A DNA stretch of 34,487 bases from Chloroflexota bacterium (GTDB taxonomy: Bacteria; Chloroflexota; Dehalococcoidia; Bin125). The notes below the pieces were generated by a model, which did not search any database, was not told where the DNA came from, and saw nothing but the letters and a program-made list of their open reading frames with translations. The position numbers and the translations under genes are program-made. Within the stretch, counting starts at the first letter, position 1; every line of letters starts with the position of its first letter. The stretch covers positions 9,596 to 44,082 of the forward strand of contig JAPPJZ010000031.1 in the NCBI GenBank assembly GCA_028874365.1, given 5' to 3'. Positions 1 through 8,665 of the stretch are shown piece by piece.

Positions 1-13
1 CATCCTGACCCAT

Positions 14-103
14 GCGGGGGTAGCTCAGGGGTAGAGCTCCTGCCTTCCAAGCAGGCGGCCGCGCCCCAGATCAACCAAACAGCGAATCCCGTCCCCCGCT
101 CCA
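14..103 (+). pseudogene. Broken tRNA-Gly(TCC), T-arm disrupted
   Basis: The acceptor stem (14-20 with 93-99), D-arm, anticodon arm with anticodon TCC, discriminator T and encoded CCA (101-103) are all present. The 5' half of the T stem and the TTC of the T-loop are missing, replaced by 20 bases (64-83) that cannot pair with the surviving 3' strand. The element is 90 bases long against 75 for the intact copy at 128-202. A standard T-arm cannot form, so it is probably non-functional. It may be a recombination scar, because T-arms are common integrase crossover sites. An assembly artefact is also possible. Confidence 0.75.
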
Positions 104-127
104 TCGAGTACGCTCATCCTGACCCAT

Positions 128-202
128 GCGGGGGTAGCTCAGGGGTAGAGCTCCTGCCTTCCAAGCAGGTGGCCGCGGGTTCGAATCCCGTCCCCCGCTC
201 CA
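128..202 (+). tRNA. tRNA-Gly(TCC)
   Basis: Full cloverleaf. The acceptor GCGGGGG (128-134) pairs with CCCCCGC (192-198), the D-arm follows, the anticodon loop reads CTTCCAA (anticodon TCC), the T-arm is GCGGG-TTCGAAT-CCCGT, discriminator U is typical of bacterial tRNA-Gly, and CCA is encoded at 200-202. It lies just downstream of the broken copy. No separate promoter is evident between the copies, so transcription may start left of the window. Confidence 0.95.
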
Positions 203-241
203 CCCCGCCGCCCTACGCCCCCGCTACACGCGCCCCGGAGC

Positions 242-706
242 CTACTGCAGCGGCAGGAGGATCTCCGTGTGCCACTTGGATTGGTCGGGCTCCGCCTCGG
301 GATCGGTGATGTAGCGCTCGATCGGCCCGGAAATCGGCGCTCGACCAAGCTCCTGCACGAAGCTCCAGATCGCTTCGTGGGTCCGCCCGAGTTCCTCGTA
401 CGGGCCAAAGTGGTCTGCCTTGACGGCATCACAGGCCGGCAGTTCCAGCAGTTCAATCGGCTCAGCCGGCTCGACCTCGTCGCCGACCTCGATACCCGCC
501 GACAACTCCATCTGGTTCGCGTCCATCGAGTGATAGACGGCCGACACATAACCCATGTCGGTCACGCCCTGCTCGGTCAACGCGGCGTACACGGCCGGGA
601 AGATGCGCGCGAACGTCGCGGGCAACTCCTCCGTCGACGCGCTGGCATGCATCACGGCCATCCGCCGGGCCGGCAACTGAACAACTTCCGGCATCATTCC
701 CTCCAT
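242..706 (-). CDS. GyrI-like / effector-binding domain protein, copy 1
   Basis: A 154-aa single-domain protein resembling the GyrI-like small-molecule-binding domain (the AraC effector-binding or SOUL-type fold) with no DNA-binding domain attached. Family hallmarks are the N-terminal strand, the central AVYHSMD segment, the HFGPYEEL strand and the C-terminal WHTEILLPL. Family members bind hydrophobic cations or other small ligands; the ligand here is unknown. The neighbour at 732-1190 is a clear paralogue, sharing AEPDQSKWHTEI near the C-terminus, so this is a local duplication. The printed start is Met1, but Met4 and Met5 (around 692-697) sit just behind a GGAGG and are at least as good. The gene probably ends the minus-strand transcript that begins at the pyr genes. 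Confidence 0.8.
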   Translation of the reverse strand: MEGMMPEVVQLPARRMAVMHASASTEELPATFARIFPAVYAALTEQGVTDMGYVSAVYHSMDANQMELSAGIEVGDEVEPAEPIELLELPACDAVKADHFGPYEELGRTHEAIWSFVQELGRAPISGPIERYITDPEAEPDQSKWHTEILLPLQ

Positions 707-731
707 TCGTCCTCGCTGGTCAACCCGAATG

Positions 732-1190
732 CTACGTCAACGGTAGCCAGATCTCGGTGTGCCACTTCGACTGGTCAGGCTCGGCGTCGGGCATCGTCAG
801 GTAGCGCTCAATCACCATCCCGCTCGGCGCTCGACCCGCCCTCGCGAGTTCGGACTCCAGCCGCCCCTGAGTTCGACGGAAGTCGTCGAAGAGGTACGGG
901 CCGAAGTGCTCGATCATGCCCGCCTCACATCCGCCCAACTCAAGCGTCGCCAGCGGTTCGACCGCTTCGAAGTCGTCGGCGACCTCCATCCCGGCCGACA
1001 GCACCAGTTCGTCCTCTCCAATCGAGTGATACACCGCGATCACTTCGCCAAACTCCGGTGGCCCTTGCTCCTGCAACGCATCCCAGACCGCCGGGTACAT
1101 CTGGGCAAAGGCGGAGACCAACTCCGAACGTGTCGTCACGGCGTGCAACACCGCCGACCGACGCCTGGACATCCAGCGAATCACCGACAT
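732..1190 (-). CDS. GyrI-like / effector-binding domain protein, copy 2
   Basis: A 152-aa paralogue of the gene at 242-706 with the same domain layout: an AVYHSI core motif, an EHFGPY strand motif and a C-terminal WHTEIWLPL. There is no fused regulator domain. Its start overlaps the last 10 bases of the 5-formyl-THF cyclo-ligase gene, which indicates translational coupling in one operon. The two copies have diverged in the ligand-facing central region (DELVLSAGME against NQMELSAGIE), so they may bind related but different small molecules. The function is otherwise unknown. Confidence 0.8.
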   Translation of the reverse strand: MSVIRWMSRRRSAVLHAVTTRSELVSAFAQMYPAVWDALQEQGPPEFGEVIAVYHSIGEDELVLSAGMEVADDFEAVEPLATLELGGCEAGMIEHFGPYLFDDFRRTQGRLESELARAGRAPSGMVIERYLTMPDAEPDQSKWHTEIWLPLT

Positions 1191-1744
1191 CGAATCACCC
1201 GCAACTCCGTCACGACGATGTCCGCGCGCCGATCGTGCGCTGAGAGCGGTAGCGCCTCGACCAGTTGCATCTCGTACGCCAGTCCCACGATCGGAGCCCT
1301 GACCTGGGACAGAAACCGGTCATAGTATCCGCCGCCCATGCCCAACCGTCCGCCGCTCAAAGTGAACGCCACCCCCGGCGCGACGATCAACCCTGCTGCT
1401 TCCGGGTCCGCCGGAGCCGCGAGAGCCGGATCCGGTTCGCGAAGGCCAAACGTGGACCCGACCAAATCCGACAGCCCGGCGATCTCGCGATGCTCAAGTT
1501 GGCCGTGCGCCCGAACCCGTGGACAGATCACACGTCTGCGCTCGTTCAGCGAACGCCTGATCAGTTCGTCGGTGCGAACCTCGCCCGGCAATGAACTCGC
1601 ATAGCAATGAACGACCTCGGTGCGGAGGTACTCGTCCAACGAGGCAAGTCGGGCGGCAATCGCGGCCGACCATCCTTCGATCAGCTCTGGTGGCAGCGCC
1701 GCGCGCCTCTGCCGAAACTCACTTCGCAACTCCCCTTTGGACAT
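1181..1744 (-). CDS. fthC: 5-formyltetrahydrofolate cyclo-ligase
   Basis: A 187-aa protein of the MTHFS family, which converts 5-formyl-THF to 5,10-methenyl-THF using ATP and so recycles a folate form that inhibits other enzymes. The signature GRLGMGGGYYDRF lies at residues 132-144 and forms the phosphate and folate-binding loop. The N-terminal Lys/Arg-rich helix (KGELRSEFRQRR) and the ICPRV strand are also typical, and the length is normal for the family. It starts 17 bases after the SMP-30-like gene and overlaps the GyrI-like gene downstream by 10 bases, so it is part of a polycistronic unit. Confidence 0.93.
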   Translation of the reverse strand: MSKGELRSEFRQRRAALPPELIEGWSAAIAARLASLDEYLRTEVVHCYASSLPGEVRTDELIRRSLNERRRVICPRVRAHGQLEHREIAGLSDLVGSTFGLREPDPALAAPADPEAAGLIVAPGVAFTLSGGRLGMGGGYYDRFLSQVRAPIVGLAYEMQLVEALPLSAHDRRADIVVTELRVIRCR

Positions 1745-1761
1745 CTAATCGGCCGCGGTCG

Positions 1762-2607
1762 CTACGGCAATCCCGCTCCGCCGACCTCCACGTCGAACGC
1801 CCGAATGCGGCCGCGTCGCGGATCGCCTGGCTGCGGGTTCGATGTCGGCGCTTCAAGCGAGAACAGGGTCTTGCGTCCCTCGCCGCCGAGCATGCACGCG
1901 TAGACGCCCATGTCGGACACTTCAATCCGCTCCAGAGTCTCCCCGCCCTCGGCGACCCGCACCAGAGCCCCGGGGTTGGTCGGCACAGCAACCCAGATCG
2001 CGCCGTCAGCGTCGAGCGCGATACCGTCCGGCGGGAAGCCAAGGTCCGCCCAGACTCGCTGGTTGGACAACGAACCGTCGTCCGCGATATCGAACGCAGT
2101 CAACCGCTGACCCCAGCTCTCACCGACCACAAGCGTCTTCCCGTCCGGAGTGATCACCGTGCCATTGGGGAACTGCAGGCCGTCGGCGGCGACTGACGAT
2201 TCGCCGTCAGGAGTGACCATGACCATGGTCGTCGCCCGAGGCGCCGAACCGTCCGTGATATCGAAACCGAAGTTGCCGATGTAGGAGTTGCCGGCAGCAT
2301 CCGTCACCATGTCGTTGCAGTTGTAGGGAGCCTTGTCCGAGATATCGGCTACTTCCCACAACCCGTCCGGATCCAGGCGAAGCAACTTGCGATCGGTCAT
2401 CGACACGATCAGCAGCCGCCCGTCCGGCAAGAAGCCCAGTCCAGAGGGTTGATTGGCCACTTCAACAATCGTCTCGCGTTCACCGTCGGGAGTCACGGCG
2501 ACCACCTCGTGAGCGTGCATGTCCGAGAACCAGAGTCGGCCCTCAAACCATCGCGGCCCTTCCGGGAAGACCAACCCATCCAGCACTAACCGTCCTTCGC
2601 GCGCCAT
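1762..2607 (-). CDS. SMP-30/gluconolactonase-like protein
   Basis: A 281-aa six-bladed beta-propeller of the SMP-30/gluconolaconase/LRE family, usually divalent-metal lactonases or esterases. Likely metal ligands are Glu16 (FPEGPRW), Asn148 (QFPNGT) and Asp199 (GIALDADG), with Asn98 (CNDMV) in the usual substrate-side position; the spacing resembles characterised SMP-30 proteins. Repeated PDG turns mark the blades. There is no signal peptide, so it is probably cytoplasmic. It follows pyrK by 42 bases and precedes the cyclo-ligase by 17. The natural substrate cannot be told from sequence, and no functional link to pyrimidine synthesis is implied. Confidence 0.85.
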   Translation of the reverse strand: MAREGRLVLDGLVFPEGPRWFEGRLWFSDMHAHEVVAVTPDGERETIVEVANQPSGLGFLPDGRLLIVSMTDRKLLRLDPDGLWEVADISDKAPYNCNDMVTDAAGNSYIGNFGFDITDGSAPRATTMVMVTPDGESSVAADGLQFPNGTVITPDGKTLVVGESWGQRLTAFDIADDGSLSNQRVWADLGFPPDGIALDADGAIWVAVPTNPGALVRVAEGGETLERIEVSDMGVYACMLGGEGRKTLFSLEAPTSNPQPGDPRRGRIRAFDVEVGGAGLP

Positions 2608-2649
2608 CGATCTGCTCCAGTTTGGACTCGACTCGAATCAAGATAGGCC

Positions 2650-3456
2650 TCAACCGTTCGGATAGACATCCAGCAACTCGAACCTCGGGCCGTCCTTGCA
2701 GCAGAGCTTGACGCCTCGCTTGGTGAACACGGCGCAGCCGTAGCAGATGCCCGTTCCGCAGGCCATCTCGGTCTCCATCAGGATCTGCACCGGTCGGTTC
2801 ATGCCGTCGCGGCGGACGATCGGCGACATCGCGCGGAACATGGGTACGGGACCACAAGCAAACGATTGATCGGCCCAGGAGAGGTACTCGGCGAACAGCT
2901 CGGTGACGAAGCCTTCCCTGCCCATCGAGCCGTCCTCGGTCGAGACCTGGTACTCAACCTGGGGTGGCAGCAACTCGGCGGGATAGACGCCGTCGGCGCT
3001 GCGCGCCCCGAAACAGAGCACGATTGACCGCGAGCGAGACGATTGCTCCGACTCTGCGTCGGCCAGCGCTACCAGCGGCGCAATGCCCACGCCTCCCCCG
3101 ACCAGCAGCAGGTTTGAGGCTGAACGGCGCACATCGAAGCCGCGACCAAGCGGTCCCGTCATCCAGAACTGTTGACCAGGCGGTGTCAGCGCCATCTGCT
3201 CGGTCACGCGTCCGATCACGCTGTAGAGCAGCGCGAACTGGCGATCAGAGTCGCGCGGCGAGGCGTAGCGGAAACGGTAGTAGGAGAACGCACGCGGCAG
3301 CAGCGGATCGAGCGTTCCCTGTCCCGATCCGGGATCGACCATGACGAACTGCCCCGGCTGCGCATGTTGGGTCAACGGTGGAGCGTCGTACCAGGTGACG
3401 AACGTGCCGGGATAGATTTCCTCGGTCTCGATCACACGGGCCGCGGCACGACGCAC
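2650..3456 (-). CDS. pyrK: Dihydroorotate dehydrogenase electron-transfer subunit (PyrK)
   Basis: A 268-aa ferredoxin-NADP-reductase-fold protein. The N-terminal FAD-binding barrel contains LLPRAFSYY (residues 52-60), the NAD-binding half has LLLVGGGVGIAPL (116-128), and the C-terminal [2Fe-2S] site uses Cys233, Cys238, Cys241 and Cys252 or Cys253. In type 1B dihydroorotate dehydrogenases this subunit passes electrons from the flavin of PyrD to NAD+. It starts at a GTG 20 bases after carB and closes the pyrimidine genes. The catalytic pyrD partner is not in the window and must lie elsewhere if this gene is used for pyrimidines. Confidence 0.92.
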   Translation of the reverse strand: MRRAAARVIETEEIYPGTFVTWYDAPPLTQHAQPGQFVMVDPGSGQGTLDPLLPRAFSYYRFRYASPRDSDRQFALLYSVIGRVTEQMALTPPGQQFWMTGPLGRGFDVRRSASNLLLVGGGVGIAPLVALADAESEQSSRSRSIVLCFGARSADGVYPAELLPPQVEYQVSTEDGSMGREGFVTELFAEYLSWADQSFACGPVPMFRAMSPIVRRDGMNRPVQILMETEMACGTGICYGCAVFTKRGVKLCCKDGPRFELLDVYPNG

Positions 3457-3476
3457 CAGTCTGGCTTCCGAACTCC

Positions 3477-6400
3477 CTAGACCCGACCAGCGGTGTAGTC
3501 AGGCAGGGGAGCGATGTTGTAATCGGCGCCGCCCTCGAGCATCGCGCCCACAGCGTGGTGCGCCGTGTCGATCGACGTGAAGCAGGGAATCCGCTGCTCG
3601 GCCGCAGCACGGCGGATGTGGAAGCCGTCGCGGATGTTGCTGCTGATCTGCTCGGGCGTATTGATCACCATGTCGATCTGACCTGAGCGGATCAGGTCGA
3701 TCACGTCTGGGTCGCCGCCGACCTCGCGCTTCGGCGCTTCGTGAACCTCATAACCCAGCCCTCGAATCAGATTGGCCGTGCCGACGGTGGCGTGAAGCTC
3801 GTAGCCAGCCTCGCCCAGTTCGCGAATCAGGCGCATCGCGCCCGGCTTGTCCTGGTCGGCGATGCTGAGCAGCGCGCGACCTCGCGGCGGCACCGCCATA
3901 CCGGCGGCGATCAGCGCCTTGTTCAGCGCCTTGTCGTAGTCCACGTCGACGCCCATCACTTCCCCGGTCGATTTCATCTCTGGCCCGAGGTGTGTATCCA
4001 CGCCCGACAGCTTGGACATCGAGAAGACGGGCGCCTTGACCGCAACCAGAGGGGTCGCTGGCCAGAGGCCGCTGGAAAAGCCCTGTTCGCCCAGGCTCTG
4101 TCCCAACATTGCACGCACCGCTACCTCGACCATTGGGACGCCGGTGATCTTGCTCAGGAACGGGACCGTACGGCTGGCGCGGGGATTCACCTCGAGCACG
4201 AAGACATTGCCATCGCGGTCCTCGGACTCACGCATGATCACGTACTGAATGTTCATCAAGCCCGCGACACCCAGACCAATGCCGATCTGCCGCGTGTACT
4301 CAACGAGAGTCTCCACTTCACCGCTGCGCAGGTTTGGAGCCGGATAAACCGCCATCGAGTCGCCCGAATGCACGCCGGCGCGTTCGATGTGTTCCATGAT
4401 CCCGGGGATCAGGACCGCATCGTCCTCGGGGCCGCCGCAGATTGCGTCAACCTCGACCTCGATGCCCGCCAGGTACTTGTCGATCAGGATTGGTTTGCCC
4501 GGAGCGGCCGCCTGCGCCTGCGTGACGTAGCGCGCGAGGTCGCCGACGGCTTGCACGATCTCCATTGCTCGACCGCCCAGCACGTACGACGGCCGGACCA
4601 GCACTGGATACCCGATCGCGTCGGCCGCCAGCACTGCCTCGTCAACGCTGCTCACGGCTGTCCCTGGCGGTTGCGGAATGCCAAGATCGGCCAGGAAGCG
4701 CTCGAACTGCTTGCGATCCTCGGCCAGGTCGATCACGTCGGCCTGTGAACCAAGAATCGGACGGGCCGCTTTGGTCAACGGTCCGGCGAGATTGATCGCC
4801 GTCTGACCCCCGAATTGCAGGATTGATGCAACTTCGCCACTCGCCGGACCGTTGCCGTTCAGCGAACCATCCTCGTTCTCGAGGATGTCGCGCACCGCTT
4901 CCTCGTCGAGTGGTTCGAAGTAGAGCCGATCCGAGGTGTCGAAGTCGGTCGAGACGGTCTCGGGATTGCTGTTCGCCATCACGGCGCCCCAGCCGGCCGC
5001 TCGCAGTGCCTGGGCCGCTTTGACCGACGCATAGTCAAACTCGATCCCCTGGCCAATCCGAATCGGTCCGGATCCCACGACCAGCGCGCGCTTGCCGACT
5101 TCGGGCTCAGCCTCGTTCTCATCCTCGTAGGTCGAGTAGAAGTAAGGCGTGACGGCGTCGAACTCAGCGGCGCAAGTGTCGACCATCTTGTAGACCGGCG
5201 CGATCCCCCAGCTCAGACGCTGCTCTCGTACGCGTTCGTCGACGCTGCCAGCCAGGTTCGCGATCTGCTCATCGGCGAAACCCATTCGCTTCGCCCGCCG
5301 CATCAACGTCGGCGTCAGCGGCTCGGCAAGCAGCCGCCGTTCCATTTGGACAATTGCTTCCAACCGCTCGAGGAACCACGGATCGACACCCGAACGGCGA
5401 GCGATCTCCTCGATCGACACATCCGCACGTACCGCGGCCAAGAGGTGCCAGAGTCGAATGTCGGTCGGCGTCTCTGCGGCCAGCGTTGGCTCGTCCTCAG
5501 CCTCGGAGTCCTCCCAGAGCACCGAGCGTCCGCCAACTTCCAGCGAACGCACCGCCTTCTGCAGCGCCGCCTCGAAAGTGCGGTCGATCGCCATCACTTC
5601 GCCGGTCGCCTTCATCTGCGTGCCGAGCACGCGATCACCGGCCTCGAACTTGTCGAACGGCCAACGCGGAATCTTGACCACGCAGTAGTCGAGCGCGGGC
5701 TCGAACGCGGCCTGCGTCCGACCGGTGACCTGATTGGCGATCTCATCCAACCGCTTGCCCGCCGCGATCTTGGCCGCGACGCGAGCGATCGGATATCCCG
5801 TTGCCTTCGACGCCAGCGCCGACGAGCGGCTAACGCGAGGATTCACCTCGATCACGTAGTAAGGCAGTGGTTCGTCGTGCGGTACTCCGACGCCACCGCC
5901 TTCGCGCATGGATTCTGGTGGCCACGGCACGACGTCCTGTCGCGGGGCCAGCGCGAGTTGTACGTTGCAGCCGCCCTCAATCCCCAATGAGCGGATGATG
6001 TTCAGCGAAGCCGAGCGCAGCATCTGGTAGTCCTTGTCGGACAGCGTCTGCGACGGCGCGACCACGATGGAATCGCCTGTGTGGACGCCCATCGGATCGA
6101 GATTCTCCATGTTGCAGATCGTGATGCACGTGTCGGCGCCGTCACGCATCACTTCGTACTCGACCTCTTTCCAGCCGAGCAGCGACCGCTCGATCAGGAT
6201 CTGAGTGATCGGCGAGGCATCCAGACCAGTCTGCACGACCCGCTCAAACTCCTCCATGGTTCGCACGAACCCTCCGCCCGTGCCGCCCAGCGTGTAGGCA
6301 GGTCTGATTGCGACCGGCAGACCGATGTCTTCTAGCGCCTCCCGAGCCTCTGCGAGCGAATGAACCACCGCCGAAGGCGGTGTGGGTTCGCCGATCTCGC

Positions 6401-6800
6401 GCATCGCCGTACGGAACAGCTCGCGGTCCTCGGCGCGCCGAATTGCGTCCAGCGGCGTCCCCAACAGGCGGACGTTGAACTCTTCAAGCACGCCCGCTTC
6501 GTGCAGGTCGACCGCGAGATTCAGACCGACCTGTCCACCCAACGTGGGTAACAGACCCTCGGGCCGCTCCCGCTCAATGATTCGGCGCAGCACCGGCACG
6601 GTCAGTGGCTCGATGTAAACCTCGTCGGCGACACCCTCGTCGGTCATGATCGTGGCCGGGTTCGAGTTGACGAGGATCGAGCGCACCCCCTCCTCGCTCA
6701 TGGCTTTGCAGGCCTGGGTGCCCGCGTAGTCGAACTCCGCTGCCTGACCGATCACGATCGGGCCGCTGCCGATGATCAGAACGGATTCAGGTTTCTTCAC
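3477..6800 (-). CDS. carB: Carbamoyl-phosphate synthase large chain
   Basis: A 1107-aa synthase subunit that makes carbamoyl phosphate from bicarbonate, ATP and ammonia delivered by CarA. It shows the family's internal duplication: [17 protein letters not shown] opens the first half and [17 protein letters not shown] the second, each with an ATP-grasp EVNPR motif. The C-terminal MGS-like allosteric domain includes [12 protein letters not shown] and the [14 protein letters not shown] segment. The GTG at 6798-6800 is chosen because it gives the canonical start [16 protein letters not shown]; the reading frame stays open 24 codons further upstream. It overlaps the small membrane-protein gene by 14 bases. 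An extra stretch of roughly 20 residues sits in the first ATP-grasp half just before EVNPR (bases about 5865-5945). Confidence 0.97.
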   Translation of the reverse strand: MKKPESVLIIGSGPIVIGQAAEFDYAGTQACKAMSEEGVRSILVNSNPATIMTDEGVADEVYIEPLTVPVLRRIIERERPEGLLPTLGGQVGLNLAVDLHEAGVLEEFNVRLLGTPLDAIRRAEDRELFRTAMREIGEPTPPSAVVHSLAEAREALEDIGLPVAIRPAYTLGGTGGGFVRTMEEFERVVQTGLDASPITQILIERSLLGWKEVEYEVMRDGADTCITICNMENLDPMGVHTGDSIVVAPSQTLSDKDYQMLRSASLNIIRSLGIEGGCNVQLALAPRQDVVPWPPESMREGGGVGVPHDEPLPYYVIEVNPRVSRSSALASKATGYPIARVAAKIAAGKRLDEIANQVTGRTQAAFEPALDYCVVKIPRWPFDKFEAGDRVLGTQMKATGEVMAIDRTFEAALQKAVRSLEVGGRSVLWEDSEAEDEPTLAAETPTDIRLWHLLAAVRADVSIEEIARRSGVDPWFLERLEAIVQMERRLLAEPLTPTLMRRAKRMGFADEQIANLAGSVDERVREQRLSWGIAPVYKMVDTCAAEFDAVTPYFYSTYEDENEAEPEVGKRALVVGSGPIRIGQGIEFDYASVKAAQALRAAGWGAVMANSNPETVSTDFDTSDRLYFEPLDEEAVRDILENEDGSLNGNGPASGEVASILQFGGQTAINLAGPLTKAARPILGSQADVIDLAEDRKQFERFLADLGIPQPPGTAVSSVDEAVLAADAIGYPVLVRPSYVLGGRAMEIVQAVGDLARYVTQAQAAAPGKPILIDKYLAGIEVEVDAICGGPEDDAVLIPGIMEHIERAGVHSGDSMAVYPAPNLRSGEVETLVEYTRQIGIGLGVAGLMNIQYVIMRESEDRDGNVFVLEVNPRASRTVPFLSKITGVPMVEVAVRAMLGQSLGEQGFSSGLWPATPLVAVKAPVFSMSKLSGVDTHLGPEMKSTGEVMGVDVDYDKALNKALIAAGMAVPPRGRALLSIADQDKPGAMRLIRELGEAGYELHATVGTANLIRGLGYEVHEAPKREVGGDPDVIDLIRSGQIDMVINTPEQISSNIRDGFHIRRAAAEQRIPCFTSIDTAHHAVGAMLEGGADYNIAPLPDYTAGRV

Positions 6801-7041
6801 GTGTATCGCATCCCTGTGATTCGCCCGACTCCGGATTGTCCGAAACAGCGGGCGGACCTGCCGCCCGACCAATCAGACCCAGTCCCAAACCAAGCGGCAG
6901 CGCCACGAACGGTCCCAGCAACCAGAGTTCGCACTGCCCGCCAATCAGGTCGAAGATGCAGCACAACGCAAGCGTCAGCGTGGCCGCAGCGACGACGCCG
7001 CACAGTACGGCGCTGACGAGCAGTCCACGTCGAAGCTTCAA
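6787..7041 (-). CDS. Small two-helix membrane protein
   Basis: An 84-aa unrecognised protein starting at TTG. Two hydrophobic segments (about residues 8-28 and 39-60) are separated by a short Cys-containing loop ([14 protein letters not shown]), followed by an acidic hydrophilic tail. It begins with a positively charged MKLRRG, consistent with the N-terminus inside. It starts 12 bases after the GNAT gene and its stop overlaps the carB GTG by 14 bases, which fits a translated operon member. No function is known. A real gene is likely but not certain, because the start codon is weak and the Shine-Dalgarno sequence is poor. Confidence 0.6.
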   Translation of the reverse strand: MKLRRGLLVSAVLCGVVAAATLTLALCCIFDLIGGQCELWLLGPFVALPLGLGLGLIGRAAGPPAVSDNPESGESQGCDTREET

Positions 7042-7053
7042 TCGCCGGTCCCG

Positions 7054-7533
7054 TCACAGTGGCAACTCGAATCGTGATTCGGGATTGATCAGCGGCGCGA
7101 GTGCGCCGATCGCGCTGAGGAACGAGAGCGCCGCCTCGTTGTTGTCCGGCACCGAACCGACGATGCGACGGAAATCCTGTTCACGGGCGTGCGAGAGCAG
7201 GTATTCGGCCAGCACCGTTCCGATTCCGCGGCGCCGCCACTCCGATCGCATCCAAACGCCCAGCGTCGCCGTTTCCGGTTGGCGAGTGTTGTAGTCGAGC
7301 GCGCCGAATCCGATCACCGCTCCGTCCTCCACGGCCACGTAGATTGCGCCGCTGTCGCCCAGCCGACGCCGCCACATCGAGACCTCGTCCTCGTTCCAGG
7401 GTCGGTCGAAGACGACTGGATTTGGCCCTTCGACCACATCGCGGATCACATCTGCGATCTCGGCCGCGTCGTCCTCGGTAGCCAATCGATAGTCGGGCTC
7501 GAAGCCGTCGCCGGGGGCGGTGGAAAGCGTCAT
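7054..7533 (-). CDS. GNAT-family N-acetyltransferase
   Basis: A 159-aa single GNAT domain. The acetyl-CoA pyrophosphate loop is RRRGIGT (about residues 100-106), preceded by the strand TLGVWM and the AYVAVEDG-type beta hairpin; the C-terminal VPDNNEAALSFLSAIG matches the family's motif B. The substrate is unknown. The gene lies between carA and carB, with its ATG one base after the carA TGA, so it is translated with the pyr operon. Being embedded between the two halves of carbamoyl-phosphate synthase is unusual; the sequence gives no direct evidence for a pyrimidine role. Confidence 0.88.
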   Translation of the reverse strand: MTLSTAPGDGFEPDYRLATEDDAAEIADVIRDVVEGPNPVVFDRPWNEDEVSMWRRRLGDSGAIYVAVEDGAVIGFGALDYNTRQPETATLGVWMRSEWRRRGIGTVLAEYLLSHAREQDFRRIVGSVPDNNEAALSFLSAIGALAPLINPESRFELPL

Positions 7534-7534
7534 G

Positions 7535-8665
7535 TCAATCTCCCTGAACGCCGCTGACCGATTCGATCAGGTCGAGGAAGCGGTCGAAGAGGTGTCCGTT
7601 GTCCAGTGGACCGGGTGATGCCTCTGCGTGGTATTGAATCGAAAACACCGGCTCACTGCGATGCGACAATCCCTCGACAGTCTGGTCGTGCAGGTTGATG
7701 TGCGTGACCTCGACATCGGAATGCAGTCCGTCGGGATCGACGGCGTAGCCGTGATTCTGCGCGGTGATGGCGATCCGTCCGGTTGGAACCTCGAGCACCG
7801 GATGGTTGCCGCCGCGGTGTCCGAACTTGAGCTTGAACGTCTCCGCGCCGAACGCGCGGCCCAGCACCTGGTGCCCCATGCAGATCCCCATCATCGGCAA
7901 TTTCCCGATCAACGCGGTGGCCGTCTGCACTTGCAGTTCCCTGAGCTGAGGATCGCCGGGACCCGGCGACAACAGCACGCCATGTGGGTTGACCGAAAGG
8001 ATGTCTTCGACGCTCGCCGACGGCGGCATCGCCGTCACGCGGCAACCGCGGCGTCGCAGGTTTCGCAGGATGTTGTACTTCAAGCCTTCGTCGAGTACGA
8101 CGACGTGCGGGCCCGGCTCCTCGCCGCCGTTCAACAGCGCATGCGGCCTGCCGTCTCGCCAGCTATAGGGCTCCGCTACGCCGACATCGATGAAGTCCTG
8201 TGTGTCGTAGTCGGGTACCTCTGCGAGTTGGCGCTTCGCCGCATCGACCTCGGACGACGGAACGATCATCCCCATCATGACACCCGTATGCCGGATGCGG
8301 CGGGTGATCGCCCGTGTGTCGATACCGGCAATCCCGGGAATCCCAGCGGCCGCAAGGTAGTCGTGCAGCCGCATCCCGCCGCGCGGATGAGACGGCGAGT
8401 CGCACTCCGAGCGCACCACGAGACCGCGTACCTGGATCTGGCGGGATTCGTCGATTGGCGGATCGATGCCGTAGTTGCCGATCAGCGGGTAGGTCAGCAC
8501 GAGGATCTGACCGGCGTAGGAAGGGTCTGTCAGCATTTCCTGGTAGCCGGTCATCGAGGTGTTGAAGACGACCTCGCCCCACGTGTCGGTCGCGGCGCCC
8601 AGCACTGTGCCGCGGAACACGGCTCCGTCGGCCAGGACCAGCGCCGCCTCCAGATGTTCGGACAT
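7535..8665 (-). CDS. carA: Carbamoyl-phosphate synthase small chain (glutamine amidotransferase)
   Basis: A 376-aa subunit that hydrolyses glutamine and channels ammonia to CarB. The N-terminal CPSase small-chain domain carries EVVFNTSMTGYQEMLTDPSY, and the C-terminal class I amidotransferase domain has the oxyanion strand LLSPGPGDP, the nucleophile motif GICMGHQ and the His/Glu pair in QYHAEASPGP. The ATG at 8663-8665 is chosen over an open upstream extension because it gives the conserved N-terminus and shares one base with the pyrC stop (TAATG), a typical coupling arrangement. Confidence 0.97.
   Translation of the reverse strand: MSEHLEAALVLADGAVFRGTVLGAATDTWGEVVFNTSMTGYQEMLTDPSYAGQILVLTYPLIGNYGIDPPIDESRQIQVRGLVVRSECDSPSHPRGGMRLHDYLAAAGIPGIAGIDTRAITRRIRHTGVMMGMIVPSSEVDAAKRQLAEVPDYDTQDFIDVGVAEPYSWRDGRPHALLNGGEEPGPHVVVLDEGLKYNILRNLRRRGCRVTAMPPSASVEDILSVNPHGVLLSPGPGDPQLRELQVQTATALIGKLPMMGICMGHQVLGRAFGAETFKLKFGHRGGNHPVLEVPTGRIAITAQNHGYAVDPDGLHSDVEVTHINLHDQTVEGLSHRSEPVFSIQYHAEASPGPLDNGHLFDRFLDLIESVSGVQGD

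Larger units (their letters stand above)
1..202 (+). repeat. 114-bp-offset direct repeat carrying tRNA-Gly
   Basis: Two copies of one segment, offset by 114 bp. Positions 1-63 match 115-177 with a single substitution (C56 against T170), and positions 84-103 match 183-202 exactly. The copies differ in the T-arm: the 5 bases at 178-182 in the second copy are replaced by 20 unrelated bases (64-83) in the first. The identity includes 13 bases of upstream flank, so the duplication covers more than the tRNA. It begins at the window edge, so further copies could lie to the left. Confidence 0.9.

Noticed and set aside
269-1325. Long plus-strand open frames opposite the GyrI-like and cyclo-ligase genes
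   Set aside because: They are Arg/Pro-rich antisense shadows of clearly recognisable minus-strand genes and have no family features.
6797-7057. An 86-aa minus-strand frame overlapping the small membrane protein
   Set aside because: Its composition is Arg-rich and non-hydrophobic; the alternative frame gives a coherent two-helix protein whose end overlaps carB in operon fashion.
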